From Alphaproteobacteria bacterium (GTDB lineage Bacteria; Pseudomonadota; Alphaproteobacteria; UBA9219), in assembly GCA_019233975.1 (NCBI GenBank), contig JAFALY010000010.1, positions 59,138 to 123,137 of the forward strand: DNA of 64,000 nt. Reading direction: 5' to 3'. The notes below the pieces were generated by a model. That model was not told the DNA's origin. It saw only the letters and a list, made by a program, of their open reading frames with translations, and ran no database searches. How positions within the stretch are numbered: position 1 is the first letter of the stretch; each line of letters starts with the position of its first letter. Positions 52,626 through 61,143 of the stretch are shown here, in pieces. The position numbers were made by a program, and so were the translations under genes.

Positions 52626-54668
52626 TTACATACTACCCATGATGGCCTGCCAGACGGCACGCAGAATAGCGGCGAACACCATGATGATGGCCAGAAATGT
52701 GCTGATGGACGCCGCCATGGGCTTGCCGATCGACCGCACGACCAGTTCTTTGTTTTGAATTTTAGACTCGCACAGGGCGATCTCTTTCTGAATGTTCAGA
52801 TACAACATGCGCGCGGCTGTAAAATCCTGCTTGTCGCGCTCAATGCGCCTTGGGTCATCCGCCAGTTGCAGCATGGCGCTCAGATCGCCGCGTTGTACCG
52901 CCTCGCGCATCAATTGACGCAGTTTTTCCTTAAGCGCCTTCCCCAGAAAGCGCTGAATGGCGGGCTCCAGCATCGGCGCAATCCACTGCGCCAGTGCGGG
53001 CGTACTGTCGGGGCCGTATCTGTATTGCATTTCCGACAGCAGTGTCAGAATGCCGATACCACGCCGCGGGTCGGATTCCGGCGCCGCAATCGCTTCAAAC
53101 AACAACTCGCTGCGCTGATCGCGCACAATCAGGAAGGCAGCCAGATGTCTGTCAACAAGTTCCGGCGGACGGTTGCCAGAGGCCGCAAGCCGTTCAAACG
53201 CGGCCAGCAGCATGCGCGGTGAAACAACATACTGGCTGGCGACAATCGGGCTGAGGCAGGGCAGGCCGGGATTAAGTTCATAAATAACGCGCTCAATGCC
53301 ATTGCCGTAGGTCGTCTTTTCAATCAGCAGTTTCATACGCTCAAACTGCTGTCCAAGCGGCACAAGTTCGGTCTTGATATCCTGTTGCGTCTCAACCCAG
53401 AAGGCGACCAACTGGTTGGCGATGATTTCGGCCAATATCTGCGGGCTTCCGCCTGACATGACAGTTTCCACCAGCATGCTGGAAATGCCGCCCGGCATAA
53501 CACATATGCCGCGGTAACGCAGCGGACCCGACGGGTCTAAAATGATGCAAGTACGTGCCACCAACTGTTCTTCGTAATTCGCGGTTTTTCCTGCGGCGCT
53601 GATGACGGTTAGCATTTCCACCAGATTATTGGCGCGCTCATCATCATCCATCGCGCGGCGCAGCCATTTCTCAAGACTGCCATTTTCAATAATCTGTACC
53701 GCCTCTGTCACGTTGGTGGGCAGTGCCGCCGCCAGAGAACGCGTGGACCAATATTCCTTACCGCAGAAATCATAATGCCGCGACGCGCGGTGGCCCGTGT
53801 CCGTATTCTTGGGTGTCAGGCGACGACCGTTCAACCATTGGTCAAGATCATTACCCGACCAGCGTTGGCGCGCATCATCGCTTAGCAAACCGCGCAGAAT
53901 TTCAATATGCGAGGCCGACAGACGGTGATTGCCGACCAATGCCGCAAAACTGCCGCGCTCAATCTTCAGGCGCAAAATGCTCGCGTCATCCATGCCCTGT
54001 AACGGATTCAAACCCAGAAAGGTCATCGCCAGCGTAACGCCCAGCGCGTAACAATCATCGCTGTGCTGACCGACACCACGGCCAATCGGCGGGCAAAGAC
54101 CGCGCTCGATGGTTTCGAATAACACCGGTTGGCCATAACCGCCGGGAACGGACAAACATTCGTTCAACTGTGGCGCCATCGCGGTGCCTGGACGCCAGAA
54201 GATATTGGTCGGACGAATACCGTTGTGCACAATACCCGCACGCTGCATTTCCTGCAGCGCGCCAATCAGCGGTGTAACGAAATAATGGTTGATGGTATCC
54301 TCACGCATCGGCGTGTGGGTTTCATCAATCGACGTTTTGAAACGCGGCGCCAACGGGCGTTGAAAAGCAAACGCATAATAACGGTTATTGTCCGGCCATG
54401 CGACAACACCGCTGTCTATCAGGCGCAACAGGGACACATGGTCAACGCCGCGCATGCTATTAACCGTGTCCAGTCGGGGCGGCAGGCTGGTATTACACAA
54501 AATACCCAGCAGATCCGAAGATCCTTCAACCCCCTTCATGCGCGCGGCAAAGGCCGGGCCGCCGATGCTGTTTAGCTCGGGAATGGGCACGCTGGGCAGG
54601 ATTTCGGCACGCTGGCCTACCGCCAGCGCACCGCCCTGAAGTACCGAAGATGTGCTTTCATAAGCCAT
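52626..54668 (-). CDS. Protein kinase-like protein with degenerate active site and C-terminal TM anchor
   Basis: The 680-residue protein has a kinase-like fold in about residues 70-290. The catalytic loop reads G-I-V-H-N-G-I-R-P-T-N-I, so His148 and Asn155 are kept, but the catalytic Asp is Gly150 and the following Lys is Arg152. Where DFG is expected, the sequence is N-E-C. The later helix D-D-C-Y-A-L-G-V-T-L matches the kinase F-helix. No Gly-rich loop is evident. These changes predict a pseudokinase. A large unknown region (300-640) follows, then one TM helix at about 652-672. It is cotranscribed with a small membrane protein. Function unknown. Confidence 0.85.
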   Translation of the reverse strand: MAYESTSSVLQGGALAVGQRAEILPSVPIPELNSIGGPAFAARMKGVEGSSDLLGILCNTSLPPRLDTVNSMRGVDHVSLLRLIDSGVVAWPDNNRYYAFAFQRPLAPRFKTSIDETHTPMREDTINHYFVTPLIGALQEMQRAGIVHNGIRPTNIFWRPGTAMAPQLNECLSVPGGYGQPVLFETIERGLCPPIGRGVGQHSDDCYALGVTLAMTFLGLNPLQGMDDASILRLKIERGSFAALVGNHRLSASHIEILRGLLSDDARQRWSGNDLDQWLNGRRLTPKNTDTGHRASRHYDFCGKEYWSTRSLAAALPTNVTEAVQIIENGSLEKWLRRAMDDDERANNLVEMLTVISAAGKTANYEEQLVARTCIILDPSGPLRYRGICVMPGGISSMLVETVMSGGSPQILAEIIANQLVAFWVETQQDIKTELVPLGQQFERMKLLIEKTTYGNGIERVIYELNPGLPCLSPIVASQYVVSPRMLLAAFERLAASGNRPPELVDRHLAAFLIVRDQRSELLFEAIAAPESDPRRGIGILTLLSEMQYRYGPDSTPALAQWIAPMLEPAIQRFLGKALKEKLRQLMREAVQRGDLSAMLQLADDPRRIERDKQDFTAARMLYLNIQKEIALCESKIQNKELVVRSIGKPMAASISTFLAIIMVFAAILRAVWQAIMGSM

Positions 54669-54756
54669 TGTTCAGGCAGTCCCATTAACCCAACTATGGT
54701 TAATGTACCCGAATTTATGGCGGTGGGCTAGGCCTAGTCCTTCGGTTTAGGGGTTA

Positions 54757-56091
54757 TTAATCCGCCGCTTGTTCCAGCTCACCGCCAATAACCGTGAAAT
54801 CACGCGGCATTTTTTTACCTGGCGCAATCGCATGGGTATTTCTTGCATAACCTACTTGCCCCACTTGCGCCAACGTGCGCGCATGAACGCCCAGAACACC
54901 CAGAAAACCTTCGGAATCCTTATGGTCAAAGGACCCTTCGTCTTCCATGGAACTGTCATTGTTGAACAACGAAAACGGCACGTCTGCCGTCGAAACATAG
55001 GCAACATGCCCCTTATACAGGCTGACGGTTACCGTACCCGTCACAAGGTTCGACACTTCGGCAATGCCCTGCAGCGCCATGCGTGACGCGACGTCGTTCC
55101 AATACCCCTGGTACAATTGGCGGGTCAGGGTGGATGACAGGGTATCGAACATTTCACGTGAACGCCGATCAAGGATCAGTTGCAGCAAATAGGCATAGGC
55201 CGTTCCCAGCAATTCCATGCCGGGGGCTTCGTAAACACCACGCGACTTCACGCCGACAAATCGGTTTTCGACCAGATGCAGGCCGATGCCGATACCATGC
55301 TTGCCGCCAACCGTGTTGCACCAATGCAATGCCGCCAAGGCATCCACCGGTTTGTTATTAATGGCGGCCGGCTGCCCTTTTTCAAAGCGTATCGTGACTT
55401 CTTCCGCCTGTTCAGGTGCCTTTGCGGGCCACACACCCATTTCCGGCGTGATGAAATGCGCGGGCGTCTGCAACGACTCCAGCTGGCCGCTTTCATGCGT
55501 CAGCCCCAACAGATTGGCATCGGTGGAATAAGGCTTATCGCGTGTCGCCTTGATGGGCAGCCCGTGCTGTTCGCAATAATCAATCATTGGGCCGCGACCG
55601 CCAAAGCGGCTTAAAAACGCTTCGTCGCGCCAGGGGGCGTAGACCTGCAACTCCGGGTTCATCATGTTGGCGATCAGCTGAAACCGCACCTGATCATTAC
55701 CGCGCCCAGTCGCGCCGTGACTGATGATCTTGATGCCTTTCTTTTGTACCGCTTCTACGATGCCTTTAGTTGTCACCTGACGGCCCAGTGGTGTCGTGCA
55801 CCAGTAACGGCTTTCATAAAGCGTTTGCGCCTGAATGCCCTGTATCCCGGCTTCGGCCATTTCCTTTTGCAGTGGCATGCCGATAAAATCGACCGCGCCG
55901 CAGGCGCGCATACGCTTTTCAATCGCGCCAAAATCGGTTTCATCCGGCTGGGCCAAATCAGCCGTCACAGCCACAACCTTGACGCCTTGTTGCGTCAGCC
56001 AATGGGTGATGGTGCAACTATCCAAACCACCTGATGCGGCAAAAGCAATGGTTTGACCCCTTAAATCTTCAACTTTGATGGTGCTCGACAT
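54757..56091 (-). CDS. argG: Argininosuccinate synthase, long type
   Basis: ArgG joins citrulline and aspartate in arginine synthesis. The ATP-binding P-loop is A-F-A-A-S-G-G-L-D-S-C near residue 20, and the family motifs TTPLGR, GATGRGND, YSTDANLLG and SRGVYEAPGM are present. At 444 residues it belongs to the longer ArgG type, as in E. coli (447), whereas most alphaproteobacteria carry the shorter type of about 400. The gene stands alone, divergent from pyrB, with a 285-bp gap. Confidence 0.93.
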   Translation of the reverse strand: MSSTIKVEDLRGQTIAFAASGGLDSCTITHWLTQQGVKVVAVTADLAQPDETDFGAIEKRMRACGAVDFIGMPLQKEMAEAGIQGIQAQTLYESRYWCTTPLGRQVTTKGIVEAVQKKGIKIISHGATGRGNDQVRFQLIANMMNPELQVYAPWRDEAFLSRFGGRGPMIDYCEQHGLPIKATRDKPYSTDANLLGLTHESGQLESLQTPAHFITPEMGVWPAKAPEQAEEVTIRFEKGQPAAINNKPVDALAALHWCNTVGGKHGIGIGLHLVENRFVGVKSRGVYEAPGMELLGTAYAYLLQLILDRRSREMFDTLSSTLTRQLYQGYWNDVASRMALQGIAEVSNLVTGTVTVSLYKGHVAYVSTADVPFSLFNNDSSMEDEGSFDHKDSEGFLGVLGVHARTLAQVGQVGYARNTHAIAPGKKMPRDFTVIGGELEQAAD

Positions 56092-56165
56092 GGTTATTTC
56101 CTTAAAGGCCGTTTGTTACGGTCTGGTGTGAGGGTACGAATTATGTGCGGAAAAACAGTGTAGTA

Positions 56166-56210
56166 GCGCCTAGCGGGCGCGTCGGAAAGCGCGTCGCGTT
56201 GCGACGTTTT
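56166..56210 (+). other. Stem-loops in the argG-pyrB intergenic region
   Basis: GCGCC (56166-56170) pairs with GGCGC (56176-56180), and CGTCGC (56192-56197) pairs with GCGACG (56201-56206), followed by four T residues. The second resembles a short intrinsic terminator on the plus strand about 170 bases before pyrB. It could act as an attenuator of pyrBC, but no alternative antiterminator pairing was established. Confidence 0.4.
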
Positions 56211-56376
56211 GGGCAAATTGGATGTTTTGCGCGTTTAGCATGGGTTCATCCTACGCAAGGGCAGACCTGTGCATCAAGCGAATAATGGCGCCGGGCGTCC
56301 TTTTATGACAATTGCCTTTCAGGGGGCGGGGCCCTAAAGTAGCCACGGCTTTAACAATCTGACTTTTGTGGAACCT

Positions 56377-57372
56377 ATGACGGTCAATCCGGCGGATGAT
56401 CTGATCCAAACCCGCGCCAGTCGCGACCTTAGCTTTCTTGACCTTGTCTCTATCGATCAGGTCACAGACAAGGATTTTTCGCTGATTATGGATGTCGCGC
56501 GCGCCTTCCGGCGACATGGCACTTATAAATTCGATTTCAATAAGGGCCTCAGCCTGATGAACGCCTTTTTTGAAAGCTCGACCCGCACGATGGCGAGCTT
56601 TGATCTGTGCGCCAAACAATTGTCGATGGATACCAGCAACCTTAGCAGTTCATCCAGCTCTACCACCAAAGGGGAAAGCTATCTGGATACTGCGCTGACG
56701 CTCGACTCCTATAATCTCAAGATCATCACAGTGCGCACTCGCGAAGCCGGCGTGCCGGAATTTCTGGCGCGTCACGTGAATGCCGGTATCATCAGCGCAG
56801 GCGACGGATGGCACGAACATCCGACACAGGGCCTTCTGGATGCATTGACCATGCTGGATCACTTCAAATCAACAACGCTGGAAGGCCGCACAGTCACCAT
56901 CGTTGGCGATATTCTGCATTCGCGCGTGTTTGGCTCACTGGTCCGGTTGCTGAAAAAACTTAAGGCCACCGTGCGCGTCGCGGCCCCCGAAACATTGCTG
57001 CCTGTCGGCGTCGAAAATTTCGGCCTCACCGTATATCATGATGCAGACGCCGCCATTACAGGCGCAGATGTCGTTTATGCCCTGCGTGTGCAGGAGGAGC
57101 GCGGCGCTGCCGGGTTTATTCCGACCCTGCGGGAATATTCGAAAATGTATGGCATCAGCAAGCGCAGGCTGGACCTCGCCAAGCCGGACGCCATTTTAAT
57201 GCATCCCGGCCCCGTACGCCGCGATATCGATGTTCACTCGGCACTGGTCGCGGTCGACGAGCGTTCACACATTCTGCAACAGGTGGAAAATGGCGCGGCG
57301 GTTCGCAAGGCCTTGCTGTGGTTGATGACCAGCCGTCTTAACGGCAAGAAGAAAGAGATTGTGCGCAAATGA
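56377..57372 (+). CDS. pyrB: Aspartate carbamoyltransferase catalytic subunit
   Basis: PyrB makes carbamoyl-aspartate in pyrimidine synthesis. The carbamoyl-phosphate motif is E-S-S-T-R-T-M-A-S-F, with Met where Arg is more common after STRT; the other residues, the T-K-G-E-S Lys, H-P-T-Q, the GDILHSRV Arg and L-R-V-Q-E-E-R, are all there. The length of 331 residues is normal. I use the ATG at 56377; a GTG at 56368 is possible. Its stop overlaps the pyrC start by 4 bases, as in the pyrBC' pair of Pseudomonas. Confidence 0.94.
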   Translation: MTVNPADDLIQTRASRDLSFLDLVSIDQVTDKDFSLIMDVARAFRRHGTYKFDFNKGLSLMNAFFESSTRTMASFDLCAKQLSMDTSNLSSSSSSTTKGESYLDTALTLDSYNLKIITVRTREAGVPEFLARHVNAGIISAGDGWHEHPTQGLLDALTMLDHFKSTTLEGRTVTIVGDILHSRVFGSLVRLLKKLKATVRVAAPETLLPVGVENFGLTVYHDADAAITGADVVYALRVQEERGAAGFIPTLREYSKMYGISKRRLDLAKPDAILMHPGPVRRDIDVHSALVAVDERSHILQQVENGAAVRKALLWLMTSRLNGKKKEIVRK

Positions 57373-58664
57373 CAACGCTGCTTATTCAAAACGGCCATGT
57401 TGTCGATCCGTCGAACGGCATTGACCGCCCCCTGGATATCCGCGTAGCTGACGGCAAGGTGGTTGAAGTTGCGCCCAGCCTGAACGTCAAGGGCGGCGAT
57501 CAGGTCATCGACGCTAAGGGTTTGCACGTGACGCCGGGTCTGATCGATATACAGGTCCATGTGCGCGAACCGGGCCGTGAAGATCGTGAAACTATCGAAA
57601 CGGCGGGCAGGGCGGCCTTGTCCGGCGGTATTACGTCGGTTGTCGCCATGCCGAACACGTCGCCTGTGGCCGACAATCAGGCCGTGATTGAATTTGTTTA
57701 CAAGCGCGCGGCCGAAGTGGGCTTGATCAATGTTTTTCCGTCCGGCGCCATCAGCCGCAAACAAAAGGGCATGCTGCTGGCGGAAATCAACGAAATGAAG
57801 CAATCGGGCGCCGTCGCCGTTACGGATGACGGGGTCGATGTGCAGGATGAAAACCTGCTGCGCCGCGCGATGCAGTACGCCAAGACCTGCGATATTGTGT
57901 TGATGAGCCATTGCGAAACCGAAGCATTGACGCGTGACGGCGTCATGCATGAAGGTTGGGTGTCAACGCAGCTCGGTTTGCCGGGCGTCACCAGCGCCAC
58001 CGAAGATCTGGCCGTTCAGAAAAATATTCTGCTGGCGAATTTATGCGGCGCACGACTGCATCTATTACATAATTCATCGGCGGGGGCTGTCGCCGCCATT
58101 CGCGCCGCCAAGCGTGCGGGAAATAAAAACATTACGGCTGAGGTTTCAGTCCAGCATTTCTCACTGACCGACGAAGAATGCTTTGGCTACAACACGAATG
58201 CCAAGATGTATCCGCCCCTGCGCTCACGCGACCATGTCGAGGCGATTATCGAAGGTGTGAAGGACGACACGTTTGACGCTTTCACGACCGATCACGCGCC
58301 GCATATCGAACCGGATAAATTGCTGCCTTTCGCGGATGCAGCCTTTGGCTCAACCGGCCTTGAAACCAGCTTTGCCGTCATGAACCACTATCTGGTCAAA
58401 GCGGGACATATCAGCTTTGCCAAAGGCATTTCCAAAATGACGGCGGAGCCCGCACGCATCATCCGCGTGAACAAGGGCACACTGTCGGTCGGCGCGGATG
58501 CGGATATTGCGCTGTTCGACACAAACCGTGCCTGGGTCTTTGATGTACAAAAGACGTTCTCAAAAAGCAAGAACTGCATTTTTGACGGCAAGAAACTGAC
58601 GGGTAAGGCTGTCATGACAATTGTTGGCGGCAAGCTGAAATACCGCGACGGTCGGATTTTATAG
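57369..58664 (+). CDS. pyrC: Dihydroorotase, class I type, with altered metal-binding motif
   Basis: The 431-residue protein resembles class I dihydroorotase, which closes carbamoyl-aspartate to dihydroorotate. The metal site normally starts D-x-H-x-H; here it is D-I-Q-V-H, so the first His is Gln62, with His64 kept. The other ligands remain: the Asp in VTDDG, His in MSHCE, His in LLHNS, and Asp in TDHAPH, and the substrate residues R-E-P-G and M-P-N-T are present. It may be active with one altered ligand, or be a non-catalytic PyrC'-like partner of PyrB. Start overlaps pyrB (ATGA). Confidence 0.9.
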   Translation: MTTLLIQNGHVVDPSNGIDRPLDIRVADGKVVEVAPSLNVKGGDQVIDAKGLHVTPGLIDIQVHVREPGREDRETIETAGRAALSGGITSVVAMPNTSPVADNQAVIEFVYKRAAEVGLINVFPSGAISRKQKGMLLAEINEMKQSGAVAVTDDGVDVQDENLLRRAMQYAKTCDIVLMSHCETEALTRDGVMHEGWVSTQLGLPGVTSATEDLAVQKNILLANLCGARLHLLHNSSAGAVAAIRAAKRAGNKNITAEVSVQHFSLTDEECFGYNTNAKMYPPLRSRDHVEAIIEGVKDDTFDAFTTDHAPHIEPDKLLPFADAAFGSTGLETSFAVMNHYLVKAGHISFAKGISKMTAEPARIIRVNKGTLSVGADADIALFDTNRAWVFDVQKTFSKSKNCIFDGKKLTGKAVMTIVGGKLKYRDGRIL

Positions 58665-58665
58665 G

Positions 58666-59856
58666 TCACACCTTGGCGTGCGCCAGATAGCCGCCGCGCT
58701 GATACTGCGGCGGGTGACTTAAAACAACTTCGGCAAAATTGCTGGATGTCAGTGTTGCGGCATGGCTCCAGTCACCGCAAACATCACCTGCACCAGAATG
58801 CGATGGGTCTGCACATCCCTCTGCCACAATGGACCATATTTCACACAGGGTTGCGTCATCCAATTCATCGGACAAACGCTGCAAGGCGCGACGTGCGTGT
58901 GTCGGCTCATCGGTTATCAGACAAACCTCGGCCCCTGCGCGCTGTGCAGCCAGCACGATCAGCAGATAGCGTTCATCAAGATCACGTACGTTTGATATGG
59001 ATAGATAGAGCTTGTGCCCACGCTCCACGGCATAGTTGACCATCGGTCTATAGACATCCCACATGACGCAGTCGAGAGATGTAAACAACATATCTTCCTG
59101 TAAGGCATCAAGCTCACCAAACACTTCGTCGCGATAGGTGGCGCCCGGCACTGGCGTCCAGCCGGGCATCAGCTGGTCATCACCAAACAAACTGGTTGTG
59201 GTGATGGCGGGCGATACTTCAATGTCAGGGTTGGCGCGCTTGAAAGTAACCAATTGTGCATGATCAAATGAACAAACATGGAAATCTTCAGCCCGGAATA
59301 AACCGGCGTCGATCATCGGACGAATGGCCGTTGTCACCGTTTGGACAACGTCACATCCCTTCAGTTCCAACTGGATAATAAGGGGATCCAACCCTTGCGC
59401 TTGACGCTTCAGGTTGGCGTCAGCAAACAAATCGAGTGTTTGCTGCAGCGTCGGCGGTGCTTCACCCTGCCCGACATTCAGACGTTGGATCTCGGCGGCT
59501 GATAATGCAGAAACACGCCCACAATCCGTTCCTTCGCGGGCGGCACCTTCAACTTTGGTATTCAGCCTGTCATCATGGATGACCATGGCCGTGCCACAGG
59601 CGGCATTGATAACGTCAAGCTCCAACCCATCAACGCCTTCGTCGATGGCGGCTTGAAATGACTTCAACGTGTTTTCCGGAAAATAGGTATGGGGCAGGGT
59701 CGAGCCGTTACCGCACAAATGCGCCGTTGAGCCCAATCCGCGGTGACCAATAATCTTTACAGGCACAAAATCTGTTTTGACCGACACTGAAAAACAACCC
59801 TGCGAACACCCTAAAGCAATGCTTCGTTCCATAGCATTTCCATCGGCACTATCCAC
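58666..59856 (-). CDS. Glycerophosphodiester phosphodiesterase-like protein
   Basis: The 396-residue protein carries the GDPD core: I-G-H-R-G, F-P-E-N-T, and E-L-D-V with the downstream H-D-D-R, giving the catalytic His pair and metal-binding Glu and Asp. It hydrolyses glycerophosphodiesters to glycerol-3-phosphate and alcohol. The protein is longer than the usual bacterial cytoplasmic GDPD (about 250). A Cys pair near the N-terminus is not part of a clear lipobox or signal peptide, so location is uncertain. Its 3' end lies 1 base from pyrC. Confidence 0.87.
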   Translation of the reverse strand: MDSADGNAMERSIALGCSQGCFSVSVKTDFVPVKIIGHRGLGSTAHLCGNGSTLPHTYFPENTLKSFQAAIDEGVDGLELDVINAACGTAMVIHDDRLNTKVEGAAREGTDCGRVSALSAAEIQRLNVGQGEAPPTLQQTLDLFADANLKRQAQGLDPLIIQLELKGCDVVQTVTTAIRPMIDAGLFRAEDFHVCSFDHAQLVTFKRANPDIEVSPAITTTSLFGDDQLMPGWTPVPGATYRDEVFGELDALQEDMLFTSLDCVMWDVYRPMVNYAVERGHKLYLSISNVRDLDERYLLIVLAAQRAGAEVCLITDEPTHARRALQRLSDELDDATLCEIWSIVAEGCADPSHSGAGDVCGDWSHAATLTSSNFAEVVLSHPPQYQRGGYLAHAKV

Positions 59857-59988
59857 TGTTTTTAATTGATTGCAACCATCCCTTCTCGCATCGCAACACG
59901 GTTAACGGGCCATAAAACGATGTTTTTGCTTGGCAGGCCGCCATATTCGGCCATAAGGTCGCCGGATCTATTGACCGAGGTTACTACC

Positions 59989-60984
59989 ATGCCCCAGACC
60001 GCCACCCGTCAACAATCCGCGCATGCGCCGCTGCATCAGCTTATGGCCGATATCGGCGGCACCAATGCGCGCTTTTCTATCCTGACGCCGGACGGGCAGA
60101 TCGAAGACGTCAAAGTGTACCAGGTGCGCGAAACCGCCACATTGGCCAAAGCACTGCGCAGTTATATCAGTGATGTTGTCGGCAACCGTACGCTGGGCGG
60201 CATGGCGCTCGCGGTAGCGGGTCCTGTGCGTGGCGACCGCGTCAAACTGACGAACAGCGACTGGGTTTGTGATCGCGATGAGGTAGCGGAGCTGATCAAC
60301 GCGCCGCGCGAACGTGTTTTCATCGCCAACGACTTCGAAGCGATCGCGCTCGCTATCGGCAATATGCCGATCAATAAATTACAGGTTGTGCAAAAAGGCG
60401 ATCCAGACCCGCATGGTAACCGTGTCGTTATGGGGCCGGGTACGGGGCTCGGCGTCTGCGGTCTTGATTGCTTGCCTGACGGCACGACCATTGCGCGCCC
60501 GACGGAGGCCGGGCATATTCCTTACGCTCCCGCCAATGCACGCGAAGCCGATCTGGTCGATATTCTCTCACAGATACTGGGCACCATGGTGACGGCGGAA
60601 CATATTATCTCCGGCCCCGGCCTTGTGAATTTGTATAAGGCGGTCAGCACCCGCGCAGGCGGCAAGATCGACGACACCATGACCCCCGCGCGCGTGGTCG
60701 AAGCGGCGTTGTCCGGCGACAGCATATGCAAAATGGTGGTGGATGATTTTGCTGCCATGTTTGGCAGTTATGCCAGCATCATCGGTTTGACCCGCAACGC
60801 AACGGGCGGGCTTTATCTGTGCGGCGGCGTGCTGGGCAAACTCGACGGGCTGTTCAATCCCAAGCGGTTCACCAAGCGCATGAACACCAACCCCGTCATG
60901 TCGCACCTGCTGATGCAGATGCCGGTCTATATCGTCACGGAAGACATTCCAGCCTTCGCCGGATTGAAGTGTCTGCTACGCTGA
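59989..60984 (+). CDS. glk: Glucokinase
   Basis: Glk phosphorylates glucose with ATP. The ATP-binding phosphate-1 motif is M-A-D-I-G-G-T-N-A-R-F, and the G-P-G-T-G-L-G-V and G-P-G-L-V-N-L-Y motifs identify the bacterial glucokinase family (not ROK). From the ATG at 59989, with GAGG about 10 bases upstream, the product has 331 residues. The frame is open from 59866, but the extra 41 residues are unlike the family. It heads a run of sugar-phosphate genes on the plus strand. Confidence 0.95.
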   Translation: MPQTATRQQSAHAPLHQLMADIGGTNARFSILTPDGQIEDVKVYQVRETATLAKALRSYISDVVGNRTLGGMALAVAGPVRGDRVKLTNSDWVCDRDEVAELINAPRERVFIANDFEAIALAIGNMPINKLQVVQKGDPDPHGNRVVMGPGTGLGVCGLDCLPDGTTIARPTEAGHIPYAPANAREADLVDILSQILGTMVTAEHIISGPGLVNLYKAVSTRAGGKIDDTMTPARVVEAALSGDSICKMVVDDFAAMFGSYASIIGLTRNATGGLYLCGGVLGKLDGLFNPKRFTKRMNTNPVMSHLLMQMPVYIVTEDIPAFAGLKCLLR

Positions 60985-61143
60985 CAGCCTGCGAATGATC
61001 GCAAATAGTGCGCCACACCTTTGTTTTCCATAGATTTTTATGGTTAATTGTTAATGAAAGCATTCTTCCATCTATTTTCAAGGTACGTCCGCATGGTAAA
61101 AGGCGACGTACTGAAGAAACGATAAAATCCGTTCGGTTATTGT

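Noticed and set aside
55152..55162. TTTCACGTGAA in argG as a possible parS site
   Set aside because: Only the core matches; the outer bases differ at five of sixteen positions from the parS consensus.
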